64,000 nucleotides of DNA from LMDS01 sp039930465. GTDB taxonomy: Bacteria > Pseudomonadota > Gammaproteobacteria > Burkholderiales > Burkholderiaceae_C. Positions within the stretch are counted from its first letter, which is position 1. Every line of letters begins with the position of its first letter. A model generated the notes under the pieces. That model saw only the letters and a program-made list of their open reading frames with translations. It searched no databases and had not been told where the DNA came from. The stretch lies in contig JBDTTU010000005.1 of NCBI GenBank assembly GCA_039930465.1, positions 29,643 to 93,642 on the forward strand. The letters are read 5' to 3'. Both the position numbers and the translations under genes were made by a program. This document shows, piece by piece, positions 26,039-35,562 of the stretch.

Positions 26039-27217
26039 ATGGACCTGAATTTCACACCCGAAGAACAAGCGTTTCGCGAGCAGATTCGCGGCTGGGTGGC
26101 CGAGAACCTGCCCAAGGACATCAGCCACAAGGTGCACAACGCGCTGCGCCTGTCGAAGGAAGACCTGCAGCGCTGGGCCAAGATTTTGGGCAAGAAGGGT
26201 TGGCACGGTTGGGCCTGGCCGACGCAGTTCGGCGGGCCGGGCTGGAACGCGATCCAGAAACACCTGTTCGAAGAAGAATGCGCACTGGCCGGCGCGCCGC
26301 GCGTGATCCCGTTCGGGCCGGTGATGGTGGCCCCGGTCATCATGACCTTCGGCAACGCAGAGCAGCAGCAGCGTTTTCTGCCCGGCATCATGAGTGGCGA
26401 GGTCTGGTGGAGCCAGGGTTACAGCGAGCCGGGTTCGGGTTCCGACCTCGCTTCGGTGAAGTGCAAGGCCGAGCGCAAGGGCGACTACTACCTCGTCAAC
26501 GGCCAGAAGACCTGGACCACGCTCGGCCAGCACGGCGACTGGATCTTCTGCCTGGTGCGCACCAGCAACGAAGGCAAGCCGCAGACCGGCATCAGCTTCC
26601 TGTTGATAGACATGAAGAGCCCCGGCGTGAGCGTGCGCCCCATCATCACGATGGACGGTGAGCACGAGGTCAACGAGGTCTGGTTCGACAACGTCGAGGT
26701 GCCGGCCGACAACCTGGTCGGCGAAGAGAACAAGGGCTGGACGTATGCCAAGCACCTGCTGGCCCACGAGCGCACGAACATCGCCGACGTGAACCGCGCC
26801 AAGCGCGAACTCGAGCGCCTCAAGCGCATCGCCAAGTCCGAAGGGGTGTATGACGACACCCGCTTCCGCGACGAGATCGCCAAGCTCGAGGTCGAGGTGG
26901 TCGCGCTCGAGATGATGGTGCTGCGCGTGCTCTCGGGCGAGAAGAGCGGCAAGCAGAGCCTTGACGTGGCCGGCCTGTTGAAGATCCGCGGCAGCGAGAT
27001 CCAGCAGCGTTATTCCGAACTGATGATGCTGGCTGCCGGCCCGTCGGCCGTGCCTTTCATCAGGGAAGCCATGGAAGCCGGCTGGCAGGGCGACCTGGCC
27101 GGCGCTGCCTTTGTCGCGCCGCTCGCCGGCACCTACTTCAACATGCGCAAGACCACGATCTACGGTGGCTCGAACGAAGTTCAACGCAACATCGTCGCGC
27201 AGACAGTGATGGGCTGA
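26039..27217 (+). CDS. Acyl-CoA dehydrogenase, pimeloyl-CoA dehydrogenase large-subunit type
   Basis: This 392-residue FAD enzyme opens with MDLNFTPEEQAFREQIRGW. The flavin/acyl-binding segments are WSQGYSEPGSGSDLAS and the W-T-T pair in GQKTWTTLGQ; the C-terminal motif is IYGGSNEVQRNI. It resembles PimC-type large subunits, which pair with a smaller homologue to form heteromeric dehydrogenases acting on pimeloyl-CoA, other dicarboxylyl-CoAs or branched/cyclic acyl-CoAs. The Glu of the YEGT motif of short-chain enzymes is Gly here, as in many of this group. The partner gene follows after 116 bp. Confidence 0.92.
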   Translation: MDLNFTPEEQAFREQIRGWVAENLPKDISHKVHNALRLSKEDLQRWAKILGKKGWHGWAWPTQFGGPGWNAIQKHLFEEECALAGAPRVIPFGPVMVAPVIMTFGNAEQQQRFLPGIMSGEVWWSQGYSEPGSGSDLASVKCKAERKGDYYLVNGQKTWTTLGQHGDWIFCLVRTSNEGKPQTGISFLLIDMKSPGVSVRPIITMDGEHEVNEVWFDNVEVPADNLVGEENKGWTYAKHLLAHERTNIADVNRAKRELERLKRIAKSEGVYDDTRFRDEIAKLEVEVVALEMMVLRVLSGEKSGKQSLDVAGLLKIRGSEIQQRYSELMMLAAGPSAVPFIREAMEAGWQGDLAGAAFVAPLAGTYFNMRKTTIYGGSNEVQRNIVAQTVMG

Positions 27218-27266
27218 CGCCCAACACCGTCCGCGCAATGCGCGACAGGATTGCTCCCATCCCCTG

Positions 27267-27291
27267 CCCCTTCCCTCCAGGAGGGAAGGGG
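27267..27291 (+). repeat. Perfect hairpin between the two acyl-CoA dehydrogenase genes
   Basis: Twelve-base arms (27267-27278 and 27280-27291, CCCCTTCCCTCC and its complement) flank one base. This is a 10-11 bp stem in RNA with no U-tract behind it on either strand. It is likely an mRNA stability or stoichiometry element rather than a terminator; that is an inference. Confidence 0.6.
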
Positions 27292-27333
27292 TTCCAGAAT
27301 GACAGTTGAAAAGTAGACGCAGAGGACTGCAAC

Positions 27334-28473
27334 ATGGACTTCGATTTCAGCGACGACCAGGAAATGCTTCGCGACTCGGTGCGCAAGTGGGTCGACAAGG
27401 CCTACACCTTCGAACAGCGCCGCAGCATCGTCAAACAGGGCGGCTTCTCCAAGACGAGCTGGAAAGACCTGGCCGACCTCGGCCTGCTCGGTCTTCAAGT
27501 GCCCGAAGCGAGCGGCGGCATGGGCTTCGGCCCGGTCGACGCGATGGTGGTGATGGAAGAGCTCGGGCGAGGCATCGTGCTCGAACCTTTCGCACCGGTC
27601 GCGCTCGTCGCCACCCACCTGCTGAGCGCGGGCGACGCAGCCTCGGCCGCGCCCTGGCTGCAGGGCATTGCCGAAGGCAAGGAACTGGTCGTGCTGGCAC
27701 ACCAGGAGCGCGCGGCACGTTACCGGCTTGCGCATGTGGAGACCACCGCGAAGAACGTCGGTGGCACCTGGCAGCTCAACGGCAAGAAGAGCATGGTGCC
27801 AGCCGGTGCGCACGCCGCTGCGTTCATCGTGCCGGCACGCGTGAGTGGCGCGGTCGACGACGCATCGGGCATCGCCCTCTTCCTCGTCTCCAAGGGCGAC
27901 AAGGGCGTGGCCGTGCGCGGCTACCCCACGCAAGACGGCGCCTGCGCGGCCGACCTCACGCTGACTGGAGCCGGTGCAGTCGAGTTGCTCGCCGCGGGCC
28001 CGGCCTTCGCCGAGCTCGAACACGCTGTCGACATCGGCATCGCCGCGCTCTGCGCCGAAGCGGTGGGCGCGATGGACAAGCTCGTTGCGGTCACCGTCGA
28101 GTACATGAACACGCGCAAGCAGTTCGGCGTGGCGATCGGCACCTTCCAGGCGCTGCGGCACCGCATGGCCGACGTGAAGATGCAACTGGAGCTGGCGCGC
28201 TCGATGAGCTTTTTCGCCACGCTCAAGCTGGGCGAGCCGGCACCCGCGCGCCGCCGCGCGCTGGCGCAGGCCAAGCTGCAACTCGGCCAGTCGATGCGCT
28301 TCGTGGGCCAGCAGTGCATTCAACTGCACGGCGGCATTGGCGTGACCGACGAGTACATCGCGAGCCACTACTTCAAACGCCTGACGGTGATGGAGATGAG
28401 CTACGGCGACACCATGCACCAGCTCGGCGAGGTGTCGGCGCGCATGCAAACCACCGCCGGTGTTTTTGCTTGA
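27334..28473 (+). CDS. Acyl-CoA dehydrogenase, pimeloyl-CoA dehydrogenase small-subunit type
   Basis: This 379-residue homologue of the preceding gene begins MDFDFSDDQEMLRDSVRKW. It retains the general fold (VPEASGGMGFGPVDAM, then the C-terminal QLHGGIGVTDEY and MEMSYGDTMHQLG). Its middle region is poorer in flavin-contact motifs than the large subunit, as expected for a PimD-type partner. I infer that the two proteins form a heteromeric dehydrogenase. The catalytic Glu position is not obvious, so which subunit carries the base cannot be decided here. Confidence 0.9.
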   Translation: MDFDFSDDQEMLRDSVRKWVDKAYTFEQRRSIVKQGGFSKTSWKDLADLGLLGLQVPEASGGMGFGPVDAMVVMEELGRGIVLEPFAPVALVATHLLSAGDAASAAPWLQGIAEGKELVVLAHQERAARYRLAHVETTAKNVGGTWQLNGKKSMVPAGAHAAAFIVPARVSGAVDDASGIALFLVSKGDKGVAVRGYPTQDGACAADLTLTGAGAVELLAAGPAFAELEHAVDIGIAALCAEAVGAMDKLVAVTVEYMNTRKQFGVAIGTFQALRHRMADVKMQLELARSMSFFATLKLGEPAPARRRALAQAKLQLGQSMRFVGQQCIQLHGGIGVTDEYIASHYFKRLTVMEMSYGDTMHQLGEVSARMQTTAGVFA

Positions 28474-28506
28474 TGCAACCCCCCAGCGTCTTGGTCTGAA
28501 CGCAGC

Positions 28507-29448
28507 GTGACCACGAGGCTGGCATCTTGGCTGTTGGCCGGCCTGCTGGCCGCGCCACTTGCGCATGCGGCCGAGCCCATCGTCATCGCGCACCGCGGTG
28601 CCAGCGGCTACTTGCCCGAGCACACGCTGGCCGGTTATGAGCTGGCCGTGCGGCTCGGTGCCGACTTCATCGAGCCCGACCTGCAACTCACGAGCGACGG
28701 CGAGCTCGTCGCGATCCACGACGACAGCTTGCAGCGCACCACCAACGTTGCGGCGCTGTTCGCCCAGCGCAACGGCGGCTACAAGGTCGCCGACTTCACG
28801 CTGGCCGAGATCCGCACGCTGACCGTACAGCCGACCGGTACCGCGTCAGCCACCTACCCCGGCTTCACGCCTGCGCAGCCCGAATTGCGCGTGCCGACGC
28901 TGGCCGAAGTGATCACGCTCGCCAAGGCACAGAGCCGCCCGGTGGGCATCTACCCCGAAGCGAAGCAGGCCGACCCGGTGATGGAAGACAAGATCATCGC
29001 GGCGCTGCAAAGCAGCGGCTATGGCGAAGCGCCCGGCACCGTCTTCGTCCAGTCGTTCAGCGAAGCCACGGTGCGCAGCCTCGACACCAAGCTGCGTGCG
29101 CTCGACCTGGAACTGCCGCTGGTGCTGCTCGGCAGCGCCGTCGTGCTGCCCGACGGCACAGCGCGTCTGGGCGTCCGTGGCGGGGCGCAGCTGGCGCTCG
29201 ACGATGTGGCCACGTTTTGCGAAGGCATCGGCGTGAACATCGGCAACAAGAAGTTCCCCGTGACAAAGGCCTTCATCGACCAGGCCCATGCGGCCGGCCT
29301 GCAGGTGCACGGCTGGACCTTCGCGCAGCCCGATGCCGTGCTTGCCGCGAGCGAATTCCGCCAGTTTCTGGAGATGGGCATCGACGGCCTGTTCAGCAAC
29401 TACGCCGATCAGGCGGTGGCCGCGCGCAAGCTCTACCTCGCCCGCTGA
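28507..29448 (+). CDS. Glycerophosphodiester phosphodiesterase, exported (GlpQ-like)
   Basis: This 313-residue protein starts with GTG 28507 and has a Sec signal peptide (LLAAPLAHAA, cleavage near residue 21). The catalytic GDPD motif is IAHRGASGYLPEHTLAGY (about residues 27-44) with metal residues EPD and HDD (FIEPDLQLTSDGELVAIHDDSL). The later GIYPEAK Glu-Lys and HGWTFAQP complete the site. It would hydrolyse glycerophosphodiesters in the periplasm to glycerol 3-phosphate and an alcohol. The neighbours do not suggest a dedicated pathway. Confidence 0.94.
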   Translation: MTTRLASWLLAGLLAAPLAHAAEPIVIAHRGASGYLPEHTLAGYELAVRLGADFIEPDLQLTSDGELVAIHDDSLQRTTNVAALFAQRNGGYKVADFTLAEIRTLTVQPTGTASATYPGFTPAQPELRVPTLAEVITLAKAQSRPVGIYPEAKQADPVMEDKIIAALQSSGYGEAPGTVFVQSFSEATVRSLDTKLRALDLELPLVLLGSAVVLPDGTARLGVRGGAQLALDDVATFCEGIGVNIGNKKFPVTKAFIDQAHAAGLQVHGWTFAQPDAVLAASEFRQFLEMGIDGLFSNYADQAVAARKLYLAR

Positions 29449-29485
29449 CCTGCGTCGCCGACCTGCCTGACGAGACCCGAACGAC

Positions 29486-30499
29486 GTGAGCGAACCCACC
29501 GACAGCCTCACCGACGTGCGCGGCCTGCGCGTCGGGCACTTCACCGACACGCGCCGGCCGACCGGCGTGACCGTGATCCTCGCGCCCGAAGGCGCGGTCG
29601 CCGGTGTCGACGTGCGCGGCGCCGCGCCGGGCACGCGCGAGACCGAACTGTTGTCGCCGCTCAACGCGGTCGAGAAGGTGCACGCGGTGATGCTGGCGGG
29701 TGGCAGTGCCTTCGGCCTTGACGCCGCGGGCGGCGTGATGCGCTGGCTCGACGAGCGCGGCTTCGGCGTGGCCGTGGGCCCGGCCCGCGTGCCGATCGTG
29801 CCGGCGGCGATCCTGTTCGACCTGTGGGTTGGCGACCCGAAGATCCGCCCCGACGCCGACTCGGGCTACGCCGCCTGTGAAGCCGCCACCACCGAGCCGG
29901 TGCCGCAAGGCAATGTGGGCGCCGGCACCGGCGCTGCGGTCGGCAAGTTGTTCGGCATCGGCCGGGCAATGCGCGGCGGCCTGGGCAGCGCATCGGTCAC
30001 GGTCGGTGGCGTCACGGTCGCAGCGCTCGTGGCCGTCAACGCCATCGGCGACGTGATCGACCCGGCCACAGGCCAGCCCGTGGCCGGCGCGCGCAGCGCC
30101 GACGGCAGCAGTTTGCTCGGCACGATGCAGGCCTTGCGGCGCGGCGACGTGCCTGCGCGCCTGCAACCCGGCGCCGCCACCACGCTCGGCGTGGTCGCGA
30201 CCGACGCGGTGCTCACCAAAGCGCAGGCCAACAAGATGGCGCAGATGGCGCACGACGGCTTTGCGCGCAGCATCAACCCGGTGCACACGATGGGCGACGG
30301 CGACACCATCTTCGCGCTGGCCACCGGCACGAACGGCGCAGCACGCGACAGCGCCAACCTCACGCTGATCGGCGCACTCGCGGCCGACGTGATGGCGATT
30401 GCCGTGCTGCGTGCCGTGCATGCCGCGAGCGGCTTGAACACCCCGGGTCTGCCGCACTTGCCGGCCGCGCGCGATCTTCGAGAATCTGCAGCTTCCTGA
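29486..30499 (+). CDS. P1 family peptidase (DmpA/BapA fold)
   Basis: This 337-residue protein starts with GTG 29486 and shows no signal peptide. It is an N-terminal-nucleophile hydrolase of MEROPS S58: TDVRGLRVGHFTD at the start, MLAGGSAFGLDAAGGVM near residue 75, NVGAGTGAAVGKLFG and GGLGSASV near residue 170, then ALVAVNAIGDVIDP. The self-processing Ser/Thr of the family lies in the second half; I cannot place it with certainty. Relatives are aminopeptidases, some cleaving beta-peptides or D-residues. The substrate is unknown. Confidence 0.88.
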   Translation: MSEPTDSLTDVRGLRVGHFTDTRRPTGVTVILAPEGAVAGVDVRGAAPGTRETELLSPLNAVEKVHAVMLAGGSAFGLDAAGGVMRWLDERGFGVAVGPARVPIVPAAILFDLWVGDPKIRPDADSGYAACEAATTEPVPQGNVGAGTGAAVGKLFGIGRAMRGGLGSASVTVGGVTVAALVAVNAIGDVIDPATGQPVAGARSADGSSLLGTMQALRRGDVPARLQPGAATTLGVVATDAVLTKAQANKMAQMAHDGFARSINPVHTMGDGDTIFALATGTNGAARDSANLTLIGALAADVMAIAVLRAVHAASGLNTPGLPHLPAARDLRESAAS

Positions 30500-30518
30500 A
30501 CGCCGGAGCCCTGCCACC

Positions 30519-31907
30519 ATGACCTCGCTGTTTTCACGCCGTCTGCTACTGCTGGGCGCCGCCGCGGCCGCGCTGCTCAGCGCCTGCGCCACCAGCCCCA
30601 CGTCCAACAGTTCCAACCCGTCGCAAGCACCGATCGTGTTCGTGCACGGCAATGGCGACTCGGCCGCGCTCTGGACCACCACGATCTGGCGCTTCGAATC
30701 GAACGGCTGGCCGCGCGAACGTTTGCACGCGATCGACCTGCCCTACCCGCTGGCCCGCGAAGACGACGGCAAAACGCAAGACGGCCGCAGCTCGACCGCC
30801 GAGCACATGCAGTACCTCTCGGCCGAGGTCGACAAGGTACTCAAAGCCACCGGCGCCACGAAGGTGGTGCTGATGGGCAACTCGCGCGGCGGCAACGCCA
30901 TTCGCAACTACATCGCCAACGGCGGTGGCGCCAACAAGGTGTCGCACGCCATCCTTGGCGGAACGCCGAACCATGGTGTCTGGGCGCATCAAGCCTTTCT
31001 GCCCAACAGCGAATTCAACGGCAGCGGGCCTTTTCTGATGGCACTGAACAACGCGCCTTCGATGGGCGGCAACGAAGTGACCGCTGGCGTGAAGTGGCTG
31101 ACGGTGCGCTCCGACAACAACGACAAGTTCGCGCAGGCCGACGGCGTGTGGATCGGCCAGAAAGGCAAGGCCACGAATGTCACCGCGGCCGGGCCCGAAC
31201 TCAAGGGCGCAGAAAACGTGGTGATCGCCGGCATCGACCACCGCGAAACCTCGTTCAGCGCCAAGGCCTTCGAGCAGGGCTACCGCTTCATCACCGGCAA
31301 GCCGCCGGCCACGTTGGCCATCACGCCGCAAGCGCAGGTGGTGCTCGACGGAAAACTCAGCGGGCTGGGGCTGAACAACACCCAGGGCAGCTACGCCAAC
31401 AACCTGCCGCTGGCCGGGGCCACGGTCGAAGTGTTCGCAACGAATGCCGAGACCGGCGAGCGTGTTGGCGCCGCGCTGTACCGCAAGACGATCGGCGCCG
31501 ACGGCCGATGGGGCCCTTTCACGGGCAGCCCGGAAGCGCGCTACGAGTTCGTGATCACGGCCGCCGGCTACGCCACGACGCACGTCTACCGCTCGCCGTT
31601 TCCACGCTCTTCGAACGTGGTGGGGCTGCGCCCCGCACGCATCGCCGATGCCGACAAGGGCGCTGCCGCCATCGTCACGCTCGAGCGGCCGCGCGGTTAC
31701 TTCGGCTTGCCGCGCGATCAGATCAGCCTCGACGGCAAGGCTCCGCCTGGGGTGCCCCAAGGCACGGCGGGTGTGTCGAGCTCGAAGCTGAAACTCACTG
31801 AAGGCGCCGGCCGCGCCGTGGCCGGCGAGTTCAACGGCGAGCGCATCGTGGGCCGCGCGTGGCCGGTGGCGAACAACGAGCTCGTCTACCTTGAGCTGAC
31901 GTACTGA
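30519..31907 (+). CDS. Lipoprotein alpha/beta hydrolase with C-terminal beta domain
   Basis: This 462-residue protein has a basic N-terminus (SRRLLLLGA) and a lipobox ending in LLSAC (Cys near 22), so it is probably an envelope lipoprotein. The hydrolase core shows IVFVHGNGDSAALW (oxyanion, about residues 42-55) and a nucleophile elbow GNSRGGNAI (about 124-132) followed by GGTPNHG. The second half looks like a carboxypeptidase-regulatory/Ig-like beta domain (LAGATVEVFATNAETG, GADGRWGPFTGS, YEFVITAAGYATTH). A lipase or esterase on a polymeric or lipid substrate is plausible; no specific substrate is supported. Confidence 0.86.
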   Translation: MTSLFSRRLLLLGAAAAALLSACATSPTSNSSNPSQAPIVFVHGNGDSAALWTTTIWRFESNGWPRERLHAIDLPYPLAREDDGKTQDGRSSTAEHMQYLSAEVDKVLKATGATKVVLMGNSRGGNAIRNYIANGGGANKVSHAILGGTPNHGVWAHQAFLPNSEFNGSGPFLMALNNAPSMGGNEVTAGVKWLTVRSDNNDKFAQADGVWIGQKGKATNVTAAGPELKGAENVVIAGIDHRETSFSAKAFEQGYRFITGKPPATLAITPQAQVVLDGKLSGLGLNNTQGSYANNLPLAGATVEVFATNAETGERVGAALYRKTIGADGRWGPFTGSPEARYEFVITAAGYATTHVYRSPFPRSSNVVGLRPARIADADKGAAAIVTLERPRGYFGLPRDQISLDGKAPPGVPQGTAGVSSSKLKLTEGAGRAVAGEFNGERIVGRAWPVANNELVYLELTY

Positions 31908-31935
31908 CGGCCGGCGCCCGCAAGCGGCACACGCC

Positions 31936-32439
31936 ATGCCCCAGCGCATTCTTTTCGTCTGCACCGGCAACATCTGCCGCAGCCCCACTGCCGAAGGCGT
32001 GCTGCGGCAGATGGCCGTGCAGCGCGGGCTGGCCGGCCGCATCGAGGTGGCCTCGGCCGGCCTGGAAGGCTGGCACGCCGGTGCACCGCCCGACCCGCGC
32101 AGCGCAGAGCACGCGCAGCGCCGCGGCTACGACATTTCGGCGCAACGCGCGCGCCACTTCGCGCGGCGCGACTTCGAATACTTCGACTGGGTGATCGCGA
32201 TGGACGCCGGCCACCACGTGCAGCTGAGCCGGCTGTGCCCGCCGCCACTGCAGCACAAGCTGCGGCGTGCGGCCGAGTTCGGTGCCAGCGTGCCGCCGGG
32301 TGGTGTGCCCGACCCGTACCACGGCGGCGCCGAAGGCTTCGAGCAGGTGCTCGACATGGTCGAGGCGATGTGCGAAGTGATTTGCGGCGCGATGTGCAAG
32401 GAGAGGCCGGCGCCCGACGCCGGCTCGGCTCAAGCGTGA
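31936..32439 (+). CDS. Low-molecular-weight protein tyrosine phosphatase
   Basis: This 167-residue cytoplasmic phosphatase has the catalytic P-loop VCTGNICRSPTAEG (Cys at residue 10, Arg at 15) near the N-terminus and the general acid in PDPYHGG (about residue 130). Length and motifs are those of the family. It is not next to a tyrosine kinase or an exopolysaccharide cluster here, so a housekeeping role or a remote partner is likely. It ends 195 bp before the signalling operon. Confidence 0.93.
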   Translation: MPQRILFVCTGNICRSPTAEGVLRQMAVQRGLAGRIEVASAGLEGWHAGAPPDPRSAEHAQRRGYDISAQRARHFARRDFEYFDWVIAMDAGHHVQLSRLCPPPLQHKLRRAAEFGASVPPGGVPDPYHGGAEGFEQVLDMVEAMCEVICGAMCKERPAPDAGSAQA

Positions 32440-32634
32440 GAGTGGACCGGGGATAGCGACCACCCACAAACGCGCCGGAGCCGACGTATGTCGACAACTG
32501 CCGCGTCTTTGCCCCGTTTTTCCGGTGCTCCCTCGGCCTCTCCCTGGCTACCATGAACTTTGATTCCGCGTAGCCACGTGCGCGCGGCTTCATCGTTCGA
32601 ATCCCCTCAGTCCTACTTTGCATGGTCAGCCGCC

Positions 32635-35562
32635 ATGTCGCCATCCGCCATGACCGAAGCAGAGCTCGACGCGCCACTGTCCGGCCCGGACTCGTACCGG
32701 CTGGTCGAGCAAGCGCAAACGGGCTTGTTCGTCGTGCAGGACGATCGCATCGCCTACGCCAATGAGATGCTCGCCGAGCTGGTCGGCTGGCCGGCCCACG
32801 AACTGATCGGCCAGCCGCACTCCATCACGACGGCGCCAGCATTCCGCGTTCATACCCAAGCGGTGGTCGACAGGCGCCTGGCAGGCAAGGAGGGCCGGCC
32901 CGGCCAGATGCGCTGCCTGCGCCGCGATGGCAGCGAGTTCGATGCCCGGGTGTTTGCCCGCCGGACCGACCTGGCCGGTAGGCCGGCCGTGCTGGTGACG
33001 CTGTTCGACATCACCGAACTCAATACCGCGTTGCTGCAGGCGCGCTGGAACGCCGACATGCTGGCCCGCACCGAGTCCTTGTGCCGTTCCGGCTCGTTCG
33101 ACGTCTTGCTTCCCGAAGGGCAGGTGCTGTTGTCGAGCGGGATGCGTCAACTGATCGGGCTGCCCGAGTCGGCAGTCTCCGAAGCGCACATCGACACGCT
33201 CGATTGGGTGCCCGACGACGAAAAGGCCTTCGTGGCAGGCATCTGGCACAACGCCGTGCCGGGCGAACCCTTCGAGTTCCAGCACCGCATCCGCGGCCCC
33301 GACGGGCGCCGGATGATCGTGTTGCACCGCGGCCAGGTCGAAGATCGGATCGACGGCGCGCCGGGGCTTCGAGGTGTCGCGCTGTTGCAGGACATCACGG
33401 CACAACGCGAGGCCGAAATGCGCGTGCAGGAACTCGCCACCCACGACGAAGTGACCGGCCTGCCCAACCGCGCCGCGTTCCTCGACCAGCTCGATGTCGC
33501 CATGCACGCGGCGCGCTGGGAGTCCCGCACGATCACGCTGCTGACCATCGATGTCGCGCGCATCGCCGAGGTCAAGTCCAAGATGGGCTTTGGTGCCGGC
33601 GACATGCTGGCGATGGCGCTGGCCGCGCGGCTGCAACAAGCCCGGCGCGACGGCGAGAGCGCTTCGCACCTCGGCGACACCGAGTTCGCGCTGATGCTCG
33701 AGAGCGGCGTCGGCTCCGACGATGCCACCGTGCTCGCACGCGCCGAGGCCCTGCGCGACATCCTGAAGATGCCGGTCCGCCTCGGCAGCACCGACGTCTA
33801 CCCGCAGTGCGTGATCGGCATTGCTTCGTTCCCGGGCGACGGGCAAGCGCCGGCCGAGTTGCTGGAGCGGGCGCAGACGGCACGTTTGAACGCGGCGCAC
33901 GCGTTCGACATCGTTTTCTTCAAACCCGAATCCGGTACGCGTGCGCTGCGCGAGATGCGGCTCGAGTCGGCGCTGCGCCAGGCTCTTGCAAACGACGAAC
34001 TGATGCTGCACTACCAGGCACAGGTCGACCTGTCTGATGGCCGGATCGTCGGCGCCGAAGCGCTGCTGCGATGGACCTCAGCCGAGCTGGGCTCCGTGTC
34101 GCCGGTGGAATTCATCCCGATTGCCGAGCGCTCGGGGCTGATCGCGGAACTTGGCGACTGGGTGCTGCGGCGCGCCTGCGAGCAGATGGTTGCGTGGCGC
34201 AAAGAGGGCTTGCCCGCGGTTCGCATCGGCGTCAACCTCTCGCCGGCGCAGTTGCAACGCCCCGACCTGGCGCGTCATGTGCAGTCTGTCCTGCTCGAAA
34301 CCGGCGCAGACCCGGCCTGCCTGGGCATCGAGCTGACCGAAAGCACCGCGATGGCAGACGTTGCCCATGCGGCGGCGGTGCTGCGTGAGATCAGGGCGAT
34401 GGGCATCGAGATCTCGCTCGACGACTTCGGCACCGGCTTTTCGAGCCTGAGCTGCCTGCGCAGCCTGCCTATCGATGTCGTCAAGGTCGACCGCGCGTTC
34501 GTTCACGACGTGACGGCCGCGCCCGCAGATGTCTCGGTCACACGGGCCATCATCACCATGACGCACGGCCTGCAGATGAAGGTGCTGGCCGAAGGCGTCG
34601 AGACCGAAGGCCAGCTCAGCCTGCTCGCCGCGAACCGCTGCGACCTGATTCAGGGTTATCTGTTCAGCCACCCGCTGGCCGCCGATGGGTTCGCTGAGCT
34701 GCTCAAGGAAGGGCGACGCCTGCCCGAGCGCTACATCACGCGGGTGCGTCGCACCCGCACGCTGCTGCTGGTCGACGATGAAGAGAACATCCTGGCGTCG
34801 CTCAAGCGCCTGCTGCGCCGCGACGGCTACAACATCATCACCGCCTGCGGCGCGGCCGAAGGCCTGCAACGGCTGGCCGAGACCGAGGTCGACGTGATCG
34901 TTTCCGACCAACGCATGCCCGGAATGACCGGCGTCGAACTGCTGCGGCGGGCCAAGGAGCTGTACCCCGATTCGATTCGCATGGTGTTGTCCGGCTACAC
35001 CGAGTTGCAGTCGATCATCGACGCGGTGAACGAAGGCGCGATCTACAAGTTCCTCACCAAACCCTGGGACGACGAGCGGCTGCGCGGCCATGTGGCCGAG
35101 GCGTTCCGCCAGAAAGACATGGCCGACGAAAACCGGCGCCTAGCGCGCCAGATCGAAAGCGCGAACGCCGACTTCATCGAACTCAATGCGCGCCTCGAGC
35201 TCGCCGTCTCGCAACAGCGGGAACAGGCCGACCTTCTTGCGACGTCGACCGGCAGCATGCGCGACGCGCTCGATTCGTTGCCCGCGCCGGTTCTGGGCAG
35301 CGCCGCGGACGGCACGCTCGCCTTCGTCAACCGCGAGGCCGAAGCCCTGCTGCCCGGCGCGGCCGCGATGCTCGGCCGACCGCTGCGCGAGGTGCTCCCG
35401 AACGAGTTGTTGATGGCCGTCGGAGAAGCCTCGAGCGAAGCGCACGGTGTCGCGTTCGCCGGTCGGCGCTTCACTGTGTTGACACGGTCGCTGAATGGAG
35501 GCGGAGCGATGCGAGGGCAACTGGTTCTGCTGGTCCCGCAAGCCCTTGCCGAGGTACTTTGA
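32635..35562 (+). CDS. PAS-GGDEF(degenerate)-EAL-REC signalling protein, probable c-di-GMP phosphodiesterase
   Basis: This 975-residue cytoplasmic protein has PAS-like sensors (about residues 15-260), then a GGDEF-type domain whose signature reads LGDTEF (about 342-347), so no cyclase activity is expected. Next is an intact EAL domain (EALLRW near 473, then GIELTES, LDDFGTGFSS, KVDRAF, AEGVETEGQ). After it comes a RpfG-like receiver (LLLVDDEENI, SDQRMPG with Asp758), a coiled coil and a C-terminal PAS-like end. It would degrade cyclic di-GMP under control of PAS and phosphorylation inputs. ATG 32635 is chosen; 32650 or TTG 32560 are possible. It directly abuts the HDOD gene. Confidence 0.9.
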   Translation: MSPSAMTEAELDAPLSGPDSYRLVEQAQTGLFVVQDDRIAYANEMLAELVGWPAHELIGQPHSITTAPAFRVHTQAVVDRRLAGKEGRPGQMRCLRRDGSEFDARVFARRTDLAGRPAVLVTLFDITELNTALLQARWNADMLARTESLCRSGSFDVLLPEGQVLLSSGMRQLIGLPESAVSEAHIDTLDWVPDDEKAFVAGIWHNAVPGEPFEFQHRIRGPDGRRMIVLHRGQVEDRIDGAPGLRGVALLQDITAQREAEMRVQELATHDEVTGLPNRAAFLDQLDVAMHAARWESRTITLLTIDVARIAEVKSKMGFGAGDMLAMALAARLQQARRDGESASHLGDTEFALMLESGVGSDDATVLARAEALRDILKMPVRLGSTDVYPQCVIGIASFPGDGQAPAELLERAQTARLNAAHAFDIVFFKPESGTRALREMRLESALRQALANDELMLHYQAQVDLSDGRIVGAEALLRWTSAELGSVSPVEFIPIAERSGLIAELGDWVLRRACEQMVAWRKEGLPAVRIGVNLSPAQLQRPDLARHVQSVLLETGADPACLGIELTESTAMADVAHAAAVLREIRAMGIEISLDDFGTGFSSLSCLRSLPIDVVKVDRAFVHDVTAAPADVSVTRAIITMTHGLQMKVLAEGVETEGQLSLLAANRCDLIQGYLFSHPLAADGFAELLKEGRRLPERYITRVRRTRTLLLVDDEENILASLKRLLRRDGYNIITACGAAEGLQRLAETEVDVIVSDQRMPGMTGVELLRRAKELYPDSIRMVLSGYTELQSIIDAVNEGAIYKFLTKPWDDERLRGHVAEAFRQKDMADENRRLARQIESANADFIELNARLELAVSQQREQADLLATSTGSMRDALDSLPAPVLGSAADGTLAFVNREAEALLPGAAAMLGRPLREVLPNELLMAVGEASSEAHGVAFAGRRFTVLTRSLNGGGAMRGQLVLLVPQALAEVL

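Noticed and set aside
32406..32424. GC hairpin at the end of the phosphatase gene as a terminator
   Set aside because: It lies inside the coding sequence and has no T-tract.
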